NCBI GenBank assembly: GCA_029204225.1 | Contig: CM055102.1 | Span: forward strand, 3,652,827 to 3,716,826 | DNA length: 64,000 bases | From: Diphasiastrum complanatum | Lineage: Eukaryota > Streptophyta > Lycopodiopsida > Lycopodiales > Lycopodiaceae | Direction of reading: 5' to 3' | Shown here: positions 1-12,840 of the stretch, piece by piece | Numbering within the stretch: position 1 is the stretch's first letter | How the letters are laid out: each line of letters begins with the position of its first letter | Position numbers and translations under genes: made by a program | The notes under the pieces: generated by a model | What the model was told of the DNA's origin: nothing | The model's input: the letters and a program-made list of their open reading frames with translations, nothing else | The model's database searches: none

Positions 1-316
1 TAACCTCCAAACGAAGGGCACCCGGATTATACCTGCAAGTACAGTACCGCAAAATAGAGTGATTGCAGTGGAGAAAGTGTTCGGAGTGCACCAAAAGTGA
101 TTTCACCATTCCATTGTGCACGTAGTTGAGAGTTGGTGACAAAGTGCATTTCGGAAGGCGACGCCGATTTGGCTTTCAATTTCGTGGAAAAGCAGTGGGT
201 GGCCTGGTAAGGAATAAATAGCAGGTTATTATTTTCAACTTTTGACATCACAGTTGGCCTTGGCATACAGTTTATAGCCTACAGTTGCAGTTTCAGGCGT
301 TTCTGGGACGACAAAC
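1..316 (+). mobile_element. 5' leader of a Ty1/copia element (family F), entering from the left edge
   Basis: This stretch matches, with scattered differences, the reverse complement of about 16,490-16,770, where the same sequence precedes a copia gag on the minus strand. Both copies carry the same segment before an ATGGGA start. It is therefore untranslated leader of one copia family, in opposite orientations at the two sites. The LTR and primer site of this copy lie outside the window. Confidence 0.75.
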
Positions 317-526
317 ATGGGAGAGTCCATTTTGAGTGAAAGTAGCAAATTGGACGGGATTTTCAACTATGTAGTGTATAAATTCAAAATGAAAAACATA
401 CTGATGGAGAAGGACGTGTGGGATGTCATCACAGGTGATGAGATAAGACCGCCAATTGAAGCGCTCATTATTCTCCAAGAGGAAACTCAAAGGAAGTCAA
501 GTGGTTCAAAGGAAAGGAGACTGTGA
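317..526 (+). pseudogene. N-terminal fragment of copia Gag (UBN2/DUF4219 type)
   Basis: The reading frame opens with MGES and contains the usual copia Gag start: a KLDG segment, then a YKFKMKNILMEKDVWDV block. The same block appears in element D (LWKFKMK...LYDVVTG) and element G (KYHMKMILLEKFLWDVVNG). It ends after about 69 residues, against roughly 250-400 for a complete Gag, and no zinc knuckle or protease follows, so the element is truncated soon after 526. The start fits the leader homology just upstream. It would normally form the RNA-packaging particle; here it is a relic. Confidence 0.75.
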
Positions 527-530
527 TAGT

Positions 531-1779
531 AGAAGAAACAAAAGTCAATGACAAAAAAAACGTAAAAGCTCACAAGGTAGCAAATAAATCAATAGACAAG
601 AAATCAGAGTGATAATGTACATGGAGGGCCAAATTAGAAGTATCAATTTATTTTGAAAGGAAGTGACATCTAAACAAATGATAGATAATGATATAAAAAA
701 ATTCTTTCTCTTTAAGTTTGATATGCCAGCCATGCCTGGATCCTACTTTGGTTCACTGAAGAGTGCCCTAGCTATTGCCTCGTCCTTTGACCTTTCTCTT
801 TACCATTTCTGTTGAGGTAGTTCACTAAAGATAATTGGGGCTTCATATTTCACCATTATATTTATGGTAGACTATCTTATACATGGCCAATACAAGAATT
901 AGCCCATAATGAAGAACCAATGTAAGCTATTGTTGGATTAATTAGAGATTTATGAAATAGTCAAGAAGCTACAAAACTAGGGTGTTAGTTATTCAATGTT
1001 AAAAATTAAGATAAGGTCATTAACATTTAAATTCTAAAAGGCATATGATTTTGGGACCACACTTGGTCAAATGTGCTAAGTTGAAGAAGTCTCTATTTGA
1101 TTTTCCATGATTGCATGAACCTCTTATCGAGTCTAGGTAAAGTGATTGATTGGATGTTGTTTGGTTGAAATAGTGTCATTCATTTAATTTTTGATGTAAT
1201 CATTTGATTCTTGAAAACATGTGTTCAACATATTTGCATTTAAATATCCTTCTACACTTAACAATGTGTGTGTCATGACCTTTACAACTAATATGTGTAG
1301 GTTTTTTCAAACCATTATGGCATGCATATTTTGGGTACTATTGTGACTATATGATAAATTTTAACAACCCATAGTAGGTTGTACCCAGGTTGCTTCAATG
1401 ATTATTTATTATATTGTGACTACAAGTACATGGATTATTACAAGAAGTCATCATGAATAGTTCCATGTATTAAATATTCGTTGAGATGTATATGAAACAT
1501 GCATATGTGAAGATAATCTTCGATGTGCATCTATGCCAACATTTTTCAATTGATTTTTCAAGACATGTAAACCCATAATCTCTTGCATGCACTAGGCTAT
1601 GGGAGCTTAGAAGACTAAATGAGAGCCATCAAAACTAAAAAATGGAGAATTCCACTAAATGATAATTGTAAAGATTATGATAATTTGTGTACCTCATTTG
1701 CATGTGAGGCTCATAAGAATTAAGAACAAAGTTATTAGTCCATGAAATAAAATATACTATGATATATAATTTAAATACC
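531..1779. other. AT-rich stretch without recognisable genes
   Basis: About 1.25 kb of AT-rich sequence with stops in all frames. I see no RNA gene, LTR end or tandem repeat, and only short chance ORFs. Confidence 0.6.
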
Positions 1780-2346
1780 ATCATGATTCTACAAATAAAA
1801 ATGAAACTCTTGAATATGATAGTTGGTCAAGTACCAATGCAGAGGAACACATTTTAGAAGAGGTTTTGAATAAGAATATCGATACTATATTTTCACTAAT
1901 TTCTGATCATGATGTATCACTAATGCATGAAAATACTGTAAATAAATTGAATATTCTAATACAAACTCCTTATGATCCTACTCAAGAGTGAACCTGATTA
2001 CTATAATGAACATGAGAAAAGTATTAGTAAGAAAATTAATGGACTCAATGGTTACTTTTTTCTAACTATTCAAGAGATTGATTATATATTACGATTTCAT
2101 GATTTTGATTGTAACGTTCTTAAGAAGAAAAGAGAATACATAACAAATGTCATGATTGATGTTGGGCTGATGTTACTACAATATAACATTAGTCAAGATT
2201 CAAGAAAAGAAGTTTTCATCGTCACTGGTCTTTTTGTGGAACAAAATCTCATGCACAACAATGGAGCGTTGAATCTTTTGAAGAGGATTTTTATACAATG
2301 CAGTCCAACTGCAAAACTATTCATGAATCCTTATGCATCCAAGTAA
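1780..2346 (+). pseudogene. Conserved tail block of the H3-fusion family, copy 1 (unknown function)
   Basis: The frame from about 1,780 reads through a TPYDP motif to a stop at about 1,990, then resumes as a 124-residue ORF (1,972-2,346). It resembles the downstream part of the H3-like pseudogene at 19.6-20.6 kb. Shared features in the same order are TPYDPxQ, a Tyr/Glu/Lys stretch, a [EQ][HY]NIS.DS segment followed by V[VI]F, and a final block with Ala-Lys and [NI]PY[AE][SN]K. No histone-like part is visible upstream here. I do not recognise the domain. It is acidic and lysine-rich without membrane segments. At least one stop or frameshift breaks it. Confidence 0.5.
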
Positions 2347-2486
2347 TTCTCATACTCGCGCTCGAATCCGATACTCGGTTTTCTGATATCTCTTTCGAGT
2401 GCACAGGGCATTGTGGTTTTGTTTTAACTTGCATATTGCGCCTGAGTCCGATATTCAAAATTTTTCTTTCTGTATTTTTTTGTTGA

Positions 2487-3190
2487 AATGTCTAATTTCG
2501 ATTCTAGTCTGCTATCTTTTTTTCAAGAATTTGGTATTAGTGATAATATAGAGTATTTCAAATCTCTTATTTCTCCTTTTTTTTTGTTCTTCCTTCTATT
2601 ACTGAGGGTCCTGGTGTGGAAGTAGTTTTTGAGATTTATTTCAAATTTAAGTCCCTGCTCAGTACTCCCATGTTCAGATCTCAAAATAAGGACATGATTC
2701 ATTATCAGGACCTGGTGACACTTGACAAACATAGCTGTAAAACTAAGCTTGATAGAGTGTTCACCAAGTTACATAATGATTTCAAGTCTATAGATGATTG
2801 TCCAATTCACAATAAAAAAAATGTAGATTTGTAGAATTTCAATCTGCATTTGTTTTTTTCTTTCTTTGAATATTTTTGACGATTTGGAAGCTGGCCCTAC
2901 TACTTCTGAAGCTGCTTATTAGCGGTACAAAATCTGAAAAGTCAACGACTGTAGATATAGAATTTTTTTTTATTGATACGAACATTAGTTTAGATGATTG
3001 TAAAGATTTTGATCCTGCACAAAATGGGACATCGTTTATAGGCCCTAGAACTACCAATACCCTTTCGCCTTCTGATGAATCTCTTATCACATTGCCTACT
3101 TATAATATAGATAATAATTTTTTTTTGACACTATCGAATATATATCGGATCTTTTTGATTTCACAGAGTCTGACACTCTTTGCATTTTGA
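2487..3190 (+). pseudogene. Broken AT-rich coding remnant, unknown family
   Basis: An ATG at 2,487 opens a frame reading MSNFDSSLLSFFQEFGISD, lost at a poly-T run near 2,580. A second frame continues through 2,616-2,834 and a third through 2,876-3,190. The sequence just upstream (2,350-2,480) has repeated 'gctc.a..cgata' units resembling those upstream of the H3-like ORF at 19,320-19,600, so it may be the promoter or 5' UTR of another member of that family. Homopolymer-length changes seem to have broken the frame. No domain is recognised. Confidence 0.3.
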
Positions 3191-3206
3191 GCAAAGTGCT
3201 TCATGA

Positions 3207-3791
3207 ATTTTCAAATTAATCGATTATGATGTTGATGATCTTCTCCTTGGTGTTGACGATGTAAATAAGGATGAGTTTTATTCAGGGAAAGATTGTTTGA
3301 AAATGGCTATGGAGAAAATGCGCCCAAAAGAAAATGATCTTCCTTCTGACGAGGAGTTTATCAAATTTCAAAGTCAGCTTGGTTTTCCAAAACCAACTGT
3401 CTATTCACCAACCTTATTGACATCGAAAGGTGGACATAATATTGATGGAGAGGCAGGAATCGAGGAAGACAAAGCTGAATGCGTAAGTTTTGTATCTTAT
3501 CTTGTACTAGTAGATCCGTAGTGTCAAATTTTATAGTGGAGCTTATTTTGCATGTTTTCATTTCAGGAAACAATTTTTCTTGATGATTTTGCAATTCATC
3601 AAGGTGGGCAAAGATCCTCTGCTGGAGAATTTTCAAGAGATCATGCACTAGGGCATTGTCTGAAGTTCTTCAAGAATAATGAGATAAGTGTTGCCCATTC
3701 AAAGTTTCATCAACATGGTGATACAATGATTATGCAATCAAGGCACTTTCTCATTTTCTTGGAGGACATAATTTTAATAGGGTGCATAAAA
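3207..3791 (+). pseudogene. Two-exon coding fragment with a good intron, unknown product
   Basis: The frame is open from 3,207 to 3,482. A consensus donor (GAATGC|gtaagt) follows at 3,483 and a pyrimidine-rich acceptor (tttcag) ends at 3,566. The same phase then stays open from 3,567 to a stop near 3,791. Joined, this gives about 165 residues: an acidic start (DYDVDDLLLGVDD), a Lys/Pro middle and a His-rich end. No ATG opens the frame before 3,297, so an upstream exon or start is missing. I do not recognise the family. It lies directly after the H3-tail-related remnants and may belong to the same decayed locus. Confidence 0.4.
3483..3566 (+). other. Putative 84-bp spliceosomal intron
   Basis: It begins gtaagt, ends in a T-rich tract plus cag, and contains in-frame stops that removal would eliminate while keeping phase 0. 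Confidence 0.5.
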
Positions 3792-3918
3792 TGAAGAAAC
3801 AAATTGTTTCTGGCTCAAAGCTATGATAGCTTTAGAGCTCAAGTCAGAAGAGAAACAAGGGAGCTGCATGGTCGCGAACAGAAAAGCTTCGAGGACCGAA
3901 GACACAAAGACGACGGTC

Positions 3919-4011
3919 AAACGAACACGAACATGAAGGGTTTGAATACGAACACGAACACGAAGGGTTCGAACACAAACGAACACGAACGCGAACACGA
4001 ACATGAAAATA
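3919..4011 (+). repeat. GAACAC/GAACGC minisatellite
   Basis: Irregular tandem hexamers of the type (cgaaca)n interrupted by gaagggtt units. The complementary TTCGTG/TTCGAG pattern is found at the 3' end of the D-family LTRs (13,740-13,800 and 57,765-57,825), so this may be a remnant of a related LTR on the minus strand. A 121-codon ORF (3,804-4,169) reads through it as Asn-Thr and Glu-His repeats and is probably not a real gene. Confidence 0.55.
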
Positions 4012-4169
4012 AAAGGTTTGTGGACCCAAGGCAACCTAATGACAAAGCCAAAGGCACAAGAAGACACGTGGACCCAAGCGATGACGGATCTCCACGTGTG
4101 AAAGGACAGATGAGATTGCGAAAGTACCAGGAGGATGTCATCCTCCGGAGACTGACAAGATACCGTTAG

Positions 4170-7100
4170 GACATGCCTAATTAGCCGTTCTTGTAATCTC
4201 TTGATCTGCTAATCGTGTCCTCTTCTCTACATACATGTAGATCCTGATTATTAATAGTAGATTGGCAACATATGAATGTAAGTTGAGCACTGTGTAGCCA
4301 GCAATCTAAGGTTCAAGAAGACCGCTAGTAAGCACGACAAGTTTTGATTCACGAAAGACAGAGTTTCTTTCGTGCCAATACGCTATGTGGTCTGTCACAA
4401 CAGTGCTTAAAGAATTCTTTGATACGGTAGCATTTCCCAAATTCCGGGTCTAGGTGTTTTGCTAGACAGTACTGAAAATGGTGTGCCTACTTTGCGACTT
4501 AATCATGACAGCATGTTTCAGCTATTTCCGGCGAACTACCCACTCTGGCATTTCACAGAGGTCGGGCCCAGTTAACACTTTTCGAATAGAGTCACAAAAT
4601 GATTTCAACTTGGAAACTTCAAATAGCATACTAACGGTAATGTGAAACAACATTTGTGATTTCAGTAAGTCTAGTAGCGTCACGCAACGAGAGAGCATTT
4701 CATCAAACATTCAAATGCTCCTTACGTTTGTTAATTTCCACAAAATATAGCATAAGCAAATAAGGACATCTAACCTTAAACGACCGGCTGGTAATGTGAC
4801 TTACTGCTAGTCTAAATCCAACATAACAAGCTTACGGAAAGTTGGTACACCAAATCACTTATATTCACTAGCAATTTTGGCATTGTAATGTAAAATCGCT
4901 TATAGGTCCCTTCACTATGCGTAATACGATTTCGGATCACATATACTCTAGCACAAAATAGTTCAGCAAACTAACCATCTTTCACACAACTGGCATAACA
5001 TGTAATGATCTGAGATGAAATTAAAGTACCTTAGTGACAAGTGAGGTAGCCGAATTGCCGCAAGAGCTCACTAGTCATGAATATCTCAAAGTCCCGATTG
5101 TTTCGCCTTTATTGTCTCGCATGGCTTCCTGAGACGTGATGGGTATGTGCTTGAATGCTAATTGACTGCAGAAGAATGCTAAAAATTAGCAACAACAATG
5201 CCTTGGATCTATGCCTCAAAGATAAGGTGGATTTGCCATATCGCTGCTCTTAGCCTAGCTGGCAGTAGAAGTGTGATTGAAGGCTGCATAAGTCCAGTTG
5301 AGTTTTGCTTCTTGAATCACTGATTGATGGCTTCAAAAATTTGTTCGAATCAAGGAGAGACAGCGGATGAATTCTGCTACAGAATTAGCGAAGGGATGCT
5401 TTAAGGCTCCACAAAAATCAGCGATTGAATCTTCGCGAGTGAATTTTCAGGTGGGCATGCAGATCGGGCCAGTAATGAGCTACAGAGGCCGCACAAGCAG
5501 TAGGAGGCAGAATTCGCGGATCACATGCAACTCAGGTAGGTCGTACAGGGCTCAGCTCTCTGATTTTTGGCCTCATGTGGAGCAGTAGACAGTAGACAGG
5601 TCAAAAAAATTGTAACCAACTGGTACAGGGTCATAGGCAACTCCAGCGAGCTGTTCCAAGCTCTCCACAAGTGTAAAGAGTTCTTCACAGTGCAGCAGCG
5701 ATTGTCCAGGGCTGTAGGTAGCAGGTTTGGAGTCTGATTCTTTGTATCCTTCTCACTTTTTACTGGTATTCGATTCTCTTGATTGCGGATACACTTCCCG
5801 AGCACCCAAGGGTATTCAAGCATTCTAAAAATACAGACATTATGCCAACCGCTTGAACACAAACCAATCACTGCTTACGAAACAAATCTCCAACACGCAT
5901 TCAAAACATTCCACTCAACACTTGCATACAAACACTCAAGCACCTCATGCTAATGTACTCCATTTGAACCGAGCAAGTCATGATCATTGTCCCATCACTC
6001 TCCCTCTTGAAACAAGTAACCAAAATCTTTTTGCATATTCAAACCTTTAACTGACCTCACCATTGTTATTGACCAACCATCAAAAGAAACCCTACTCCAA
6101 ACTCTCAAACTTTTAACCAATTCACTCAACCATTTCTATTTATCAACCAACCACACATGAGTGTCAAACTCAATCTCCACGAATCAAACAAAACATTCCA
6201 CATTTTAAGCAATTAACATGGAACAAAGTAACCACTACGAACATCCAATCAAACATGCCATGGGGTAACTAACCTTAAATCTCTCAGACAATCAACATTG
6301 AACAAGTATCTCTCAAAATTTAGCATTCTACGTTCTCAATTGACGATACTAGCATGGGAGGCCACGAGACCACAAAGTGAAGTTAACTTCTCACATCCCA
6401 TACAAAGCACTAGTATTGAGCAATAAGAAAGTAGTCATACCAAATTTCATTCTCAACTTATCAACATTCAATCAACAACCCAAAGGCATTCCAACTCACA
6501 TGATTTCTAACTAACTCTCAACAATTGGGATGAAACTCTCAATCAACATGGCATTCAACTATCAAAAAACTCATCAAGCTCTCAACTCTCAACTTAGCAA
6601 CTATCAACATCATCTCATTATTCCATTCTCACATCAAACTATCACATCATCATCCAACTATATCTTAACACAAAGAGTGGCCTCTTTTTATAGTAAATCC
6701 CAAGTGTCCCCCGAACTTTAGCAGACACATAACCTAATGTCAAAGTAGGTGTCTAGAAGTGAGATAATAGAAACAATGAGTTGGACACCGTATGATGGGG
6801 AAAGAGGGTCAGTTCCAACCTGCGCGTAGTGACATCTGTCAACTAAGGCAGAGAGGACCTCCATGCTACTATTTTTTCACCCCAGAACTCTACCAGTATC
6901 TATGCCCTAGAGACACTCTACGTAGAACACAACATTGTGGGGAGTACAGCTACTTCGAAGCATATGTACTCACAAAAGATAGATTTTGGCATCTAACAGA
7001 AGCCACCTCTGTCACGTACGTAGATAAAGCCCACCCCCTTCTACTTAGAGAACCAACGATACGGTCACCTGGATCCGACAGTAGTACCAATCAAGACTAG

Positions 7101-7213
7101 GGATATGACTTAGGAGAAGATCCTAGGTACACAGTAGACCTATGTGATTGCACTGCCATGAGTTCACCATTAGAGATGAGAACAATTTAGGGGTTCAAAA
7201 GAAGAAATCAGGT
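4170..7213. other. Unassigned intergenic sequence; 5,850-6,700 is strikingly G-poor
   Basis: No gene or TE domain is recognised on either strand. The ORFs present (for example 5,521-5,871 on minus) have no familiar motif. From about 5,850 to 6,700 the plus strand is mostly A, C and T with very little G, so strand composition is strongly skewed. Confidence 0.5.
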
Positions 7214-8084
7214 CTAGCAACTTTCATTAGAGAAAGTATCAAAAGCAGAGTAGATATTGGATAACCGAATTTTGTAAAAAATTTTGTTTAATATACAAGA
7301 TTTTTCTGTATGTCTATTGCCTATTGGCTTGCATAAATTTGCATGCTTTTTGAAATTTTTTATAATTTGTCGATTTTTATTATGACGCATTTGGATTCTT
7401 CTGTAAGACCATTGGAAAAGTTGTAGTATATAGCTATTCTTTGTGCTAGTCCCACCATGTTGTGTACTTTTATGAAATGTCACTCTTGCTTGCCAATAAG
7501 ATTTTTTCATTCCTTGTGATGACCATATGCTAAGACTTCCACTATTTCTTGCAAAGGATGTCGAATGATGCCGTAATATGTGCTGCATGTCATAAAAACA
7601 TAATCTAAATCAATACCAAAAGTATCTAAATTAATTGCACATATTTGTCTATAGTAGTATAACATCGAAATCTTACCATATAATGTGTCATATGATCTAC
7701 ACCCCATGCACTTCGAACTGCATCCACAAATTCACTGGTTGTTTTTTGTATCATTTGTACATCAGTATCTGAAAATTTATCTTTTCTCAAATGTTTCACC
7801 ATGTTGTCTAATTTTTTTCAAACCTCTACTTTGTGTAGACGAGTAGAACCTTCTTCTTCGAAATCTTGAGTTGCAGCTATAATCTCTTTCCAAACCGAGT
7901 GTTGAATCTTGGATTGTTTGTCAGAATAATTTGATAAAAATCTTTGAGCTTTGGATCCTCCAATGCTCGGCTTGCATGGAATATTTTCTGTTTTGCCTGA
8001 TAGCTTGTCGACTTCTTTTATCTTAATGTGGCCTTTATGTAAGCCTGCTTCAGACAACACATCCTCTAATCTAGAAATAGCTTG
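7214..8084 (-). pseudogene. Decayed protein-coding region, unknown family
   Basis: On the minus strand the first segment (8,096 down to 7,818) reads as about 90 residues with a SGKTENIPCKPSIGG patch and a SDKQSKIQHSVWKEI patch. The frame continues past a stop into a region with DVQMIQKTTSEF and WGVDHMTHYM. After frameshifts, 7,588-7,214 carries GSLSIWSSQGMKKS, STQHGGTSTKNS and QLFQWSYRR. The composition looks like a real globular protein rather than random ORFs. Stops and shifts show it is broken. I cannot name the family; a repeat-encoded or captured gene are both possible. It is cut at about 8,084 by the start of family-X copy A. Confidence 0.5.
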
Positions 8085-9322
8085 ATTCGAGATCAAGCAT
8101 TGATGAGATCTTGTTGGATCTAGAACATATGTTTGAGAGGGAGTATTTCCAGAGGTTCAGGTCTGAAGATATTCATATCTTTGATATCTTTGATGATCAA
8201 AAGAAAGGTAAGCAAGTGGAAGTGACTCACTTTGCTTTACCCACATGTTTTGGACAATCTTCTTGTGTAGATGATGCTATGCAAGTGGATATTGGTTCTC
8301 ATGGTTTTAATGCTTTAAAAGCAAGTAATGGATCTGAAAAACAAATTTTGTTCACTTTGATGGTCAAGAGGAAGATCAAGATGTTGGTCTCGAAGGGCTT
8401 CAACAACACAAAAGGAAATGTGGCAATTTGGAGCTAGTCAAGAGCATCAAAGAAAGGTTATTTGTCAAAGACGTTATCTGTTTTTGCAAGAGTCTTTAAA
8501 CTCAAGTAAGGTCAAAGGAGCAGCAAGGAATTGTTGTTCAAGTTTACTTTACTTGTTCTATCTCATGTTTGAGCTATTTCATGTGGATGTGTGCAAATTG
8601 TCAAGATATGGACAAACTAGTTACATTGTCTTGCAATATCTTATTGTTGGAGTTGTACTAGCATTCTTGGCTGGTTTTGTTGATGGAAATGAAGCTATTG
8701 GAGGTTCATTATGTCACTCATCCATGGCTAAGTTCTCAAGTGTTGAGCTACTTGGTGCCAATACTTGGAGATTGTCAATGTTTGGTGAATTCATGGTCAT
8801 TTTCTTGTGTCAAGTAGATCTTGAAGATGGACTAGTGCAACCTACTTGGTTTATAGAGTCATGTGGTTCTAGATTTGCATCATTAATGTACTCACCTACT
8901 CATGGATTTCCAAGGTTTGATGGTTTCTTGTGGCAAGATGGAGATAGAGGCTCATTCATGGAGTTTTATGGTGGAGACATATCAAGAAAGGACAAAGTTG
9001 GAGGAGACAAGCAAGCAAATGGTCATCACTCACATTTATGGTTTGGTTGCTGTAATTTTTTCAAAGAGTTCAAAGTTTGAAACATGGAAGAATCATTTCA
9101 TTTACATTCTATTTGGTTCTTCATGTTCTAGTTATATCTTGATGTGTAAAATTGACGTAAGAAATAGTGAAGCATCCAATTTGGAAACTATTCTCTATAT
9201 CAATTATGAAAGATACTTTAGAACTTTAGAAAGGAGATCTATACTCAAGATGGAGATCATTCTAAAGTTGGATCAAAGTAGTATGGTTAAAACTATGCCA
9301 AAACTAGTTGAAGAGGGAGTGT
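8085..9322 (+). pseudogene. Family-X ORF2, 3' portion (broken)
   Basis: Three overlapping frames (8,111-8,437; 8,418-9,080; 8,902-9,324) together follow the C-terminal ~360 residues of the copy-C ORF2, ending in the shared KTMPKLVEEGV. Hydrophobic stretches (LLYLFYLMFELF, SYIVLQYLIVGVV) are conserved with copy C. Relative to C it has an extra segment near 8,745-8,900 and frameshifts. It cannot encode a full protein. Confidence 0.7.
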
Positions 9323-9960
9323 GAAAGATTTTAACAAGTTTAGTCATATTTTGGTAAATTGTCAATATGAGGCCAAAACTCATTTTAGACTTAGAAATAA
9401 ACTTTTTGAAGTTATATTATTCTAAAATACATTCAATAAACACTTTTTTTTAAAGTGTGGGAAAGTTGGTAGTCGAGTTTGAGAAAGATTCAAATTTGAA
9501 CTTTGGGTACATTGAATCTAGACCCAAAAAAAGCAGGGTTTACATTTTGGAGGGAAAGCCAAGTGGCCAAATAGGGATTGGACCTGCTATAAAAGGATGT
9601 AACTCATAGAGAGACACATATTCTCTCTTCTCTCTCTCATTTTATCATTATACTCTCTTTGGGTTCTACTACTCATTGGTGCACTCTCATGATGTTATCT
9701 TGCAATTCTATGTGTAGAATGATCATTTATTGCTATTTTTAGTTCCACACGTGTGAAATACAGTAGGGTGCTGTAATTGTACGGACAAAAACTATATTTT
9801 ATGTTCTGGTTCATGTTTGATCAGTATCTCTTAGAGTTTGCATCTCGTTTTGTATGTAGATGCTGATTTTTCTACATGGGCAGGATTGTTGGTTTGCTCC
9901 TTATTGTAACCAAAGATCAGGGACATGGATTGGATCTTGAATGATCTGAAATTCTTCACA
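9320..9960 (+). repeat. Family-X 3' LTR (copy A)
   Basis: 641 bp starting TGTGAAAG and ending TTCTTCACA, preceded by the purine tract gaagagggag. It contains a TATAAAA box (about 9,588), the pyrimidine stretch ctctcttctctctc, and the palindrome TTCCACACGTGTGAAA at 9,743-9,758 with a CACGTG core. It aligns end to end with the LTRs at 48,968-49,621 and 53,595-54,249. Confidence 0.9.
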
Positions 9961-10089
9961 GTTTACACCTGACTAGCAAAAGGGAGTTCTTCTCTTTTCT
10001 CTTATCCTATGATGGACCTAGTCCATGAAGGATCTTTCATCATCTTCATTTGGCACTTTTACATCTTGCTTCATTGGTGTCTCAACACT

Positions 10090-10575
10090 TTTGCACTCTT
10101 CCATTTTAAACTTCTTCAAAAGACTTTGTTTAGGCAACTTATAGGCTCCTTAATGTGGATCACTATAACTAGACCAGATCTTAGCTTAGTGTATGTAGGT
10201 TGAGTCAATCCATGCAAAAACCATTGAATATCCATTGGAAAAAGGCTAAGAGGATTCTAAGATACATCTCGGGTACATTGGATTTTGGGATTCTATATAG
10301 AGGAGATGTGATTAACCTTCATGCATTTGGTGATTAAAGTTTTGCAGGGGACAAGAGGGATAGGAAATCAACAAGTGCTTATTCAAGTTTCATAGGATAA
10401 GGTGTAGTTTCATGGCTTTCCAAAAAGCAAGAAACTATATCTCTATCTTCAACCGAGGCTGAGTACAAAGCTTTGACAACCACTACAAAGAAAGTACTTT
10501 GGATCAAGAGATTATTGGTGGAGCTAAATATCATGGATTCAGAGGAGGCACCAATCATCTATAATGACAATATAT
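10090..10575 (+). pseudogene. Copia reverse transcriptase C-terminus and RNase H remnant
   Basis: The frame contains FRQLIGSLMWITITRPDLS, the standard copia RT-end motif. After several stops and shifts comes the RNase H part with a KKQETISLSSTEAEYKAL block, including the Glu of the STEAEY signature. Upstream pol is missing and the element ends near 10,575. It lies directly after the copy-A LTR, so copy A probably inserted into or beside this older copia relic. Confidence 0.85.
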
Positions 10576-12542
<1,967 letters not shown>

Positions 12543-12840
12543 GCTCTGATACCACTGTAAAGGTCGCCTAGTGAAGATCCGACTAGATCTTGTTGCGTGC
12601 AACTAAAAGGACACTTGTGGAGCAAAACCACCCAACCAACAGGAAATAACTAGTCAACACCCTAACGACTTCACCCCCATGCCATGATGAATGAATGCAA
12701 GAGAGGAGGGGCTCCTGGATACAAGGATAAAAAAATCCAATAGGTAGATGGGTGAGTTTACATTAGTATATATTCTCTCCCATGAGGAGAGAATATTCGA
12801 CCTCTTAGGATCTATATGCAACCTGGAATAGCAATACAAA
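12543..12840 (-). mobile_element. Primer binding site and adjoining LTR of a minus-strand element
   Basis: On minus, 12,554-12,543 reads TGGTATCAGAGC, the initiator-methionine tRNA primer site usual in plant copia elements. Before it the sequence ends TTACA at 12,556, a plausible LTR end. The LTR would extend right to about 12,840, where a D-family LTR fragment begins. A perfect hairpin (attctctcc...ggagagaat) sits at about 12,773-12,795. Confidence 0.55.

Larger units (their letters stand above)
8085..9960 (+). mobile_element. Family-X LTR element copy A (3' half only)
   Basis: From 8,085 (ttcgagatcaagc...) to 9,960 the sequence runs collinear with copy C from about 52,527 to 54,249. It includes the end of the remodelled ORF, a purine tract and a complete LTR. 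The 5' half (LTR, gag, protease) is missing. The breakpoint falls within about 20 bases, in element coordinates, of the place where copy B stops at about 26,780. Confidence 0.85.

Noticed and set aside
3567-3791. Possible H2B-like C-terminus (a GEFSRDHA patch resembling GELAKHA)
   Set aside because: Only a few residues agree, the spacing is wrong and the rest does not fit a histone fold.
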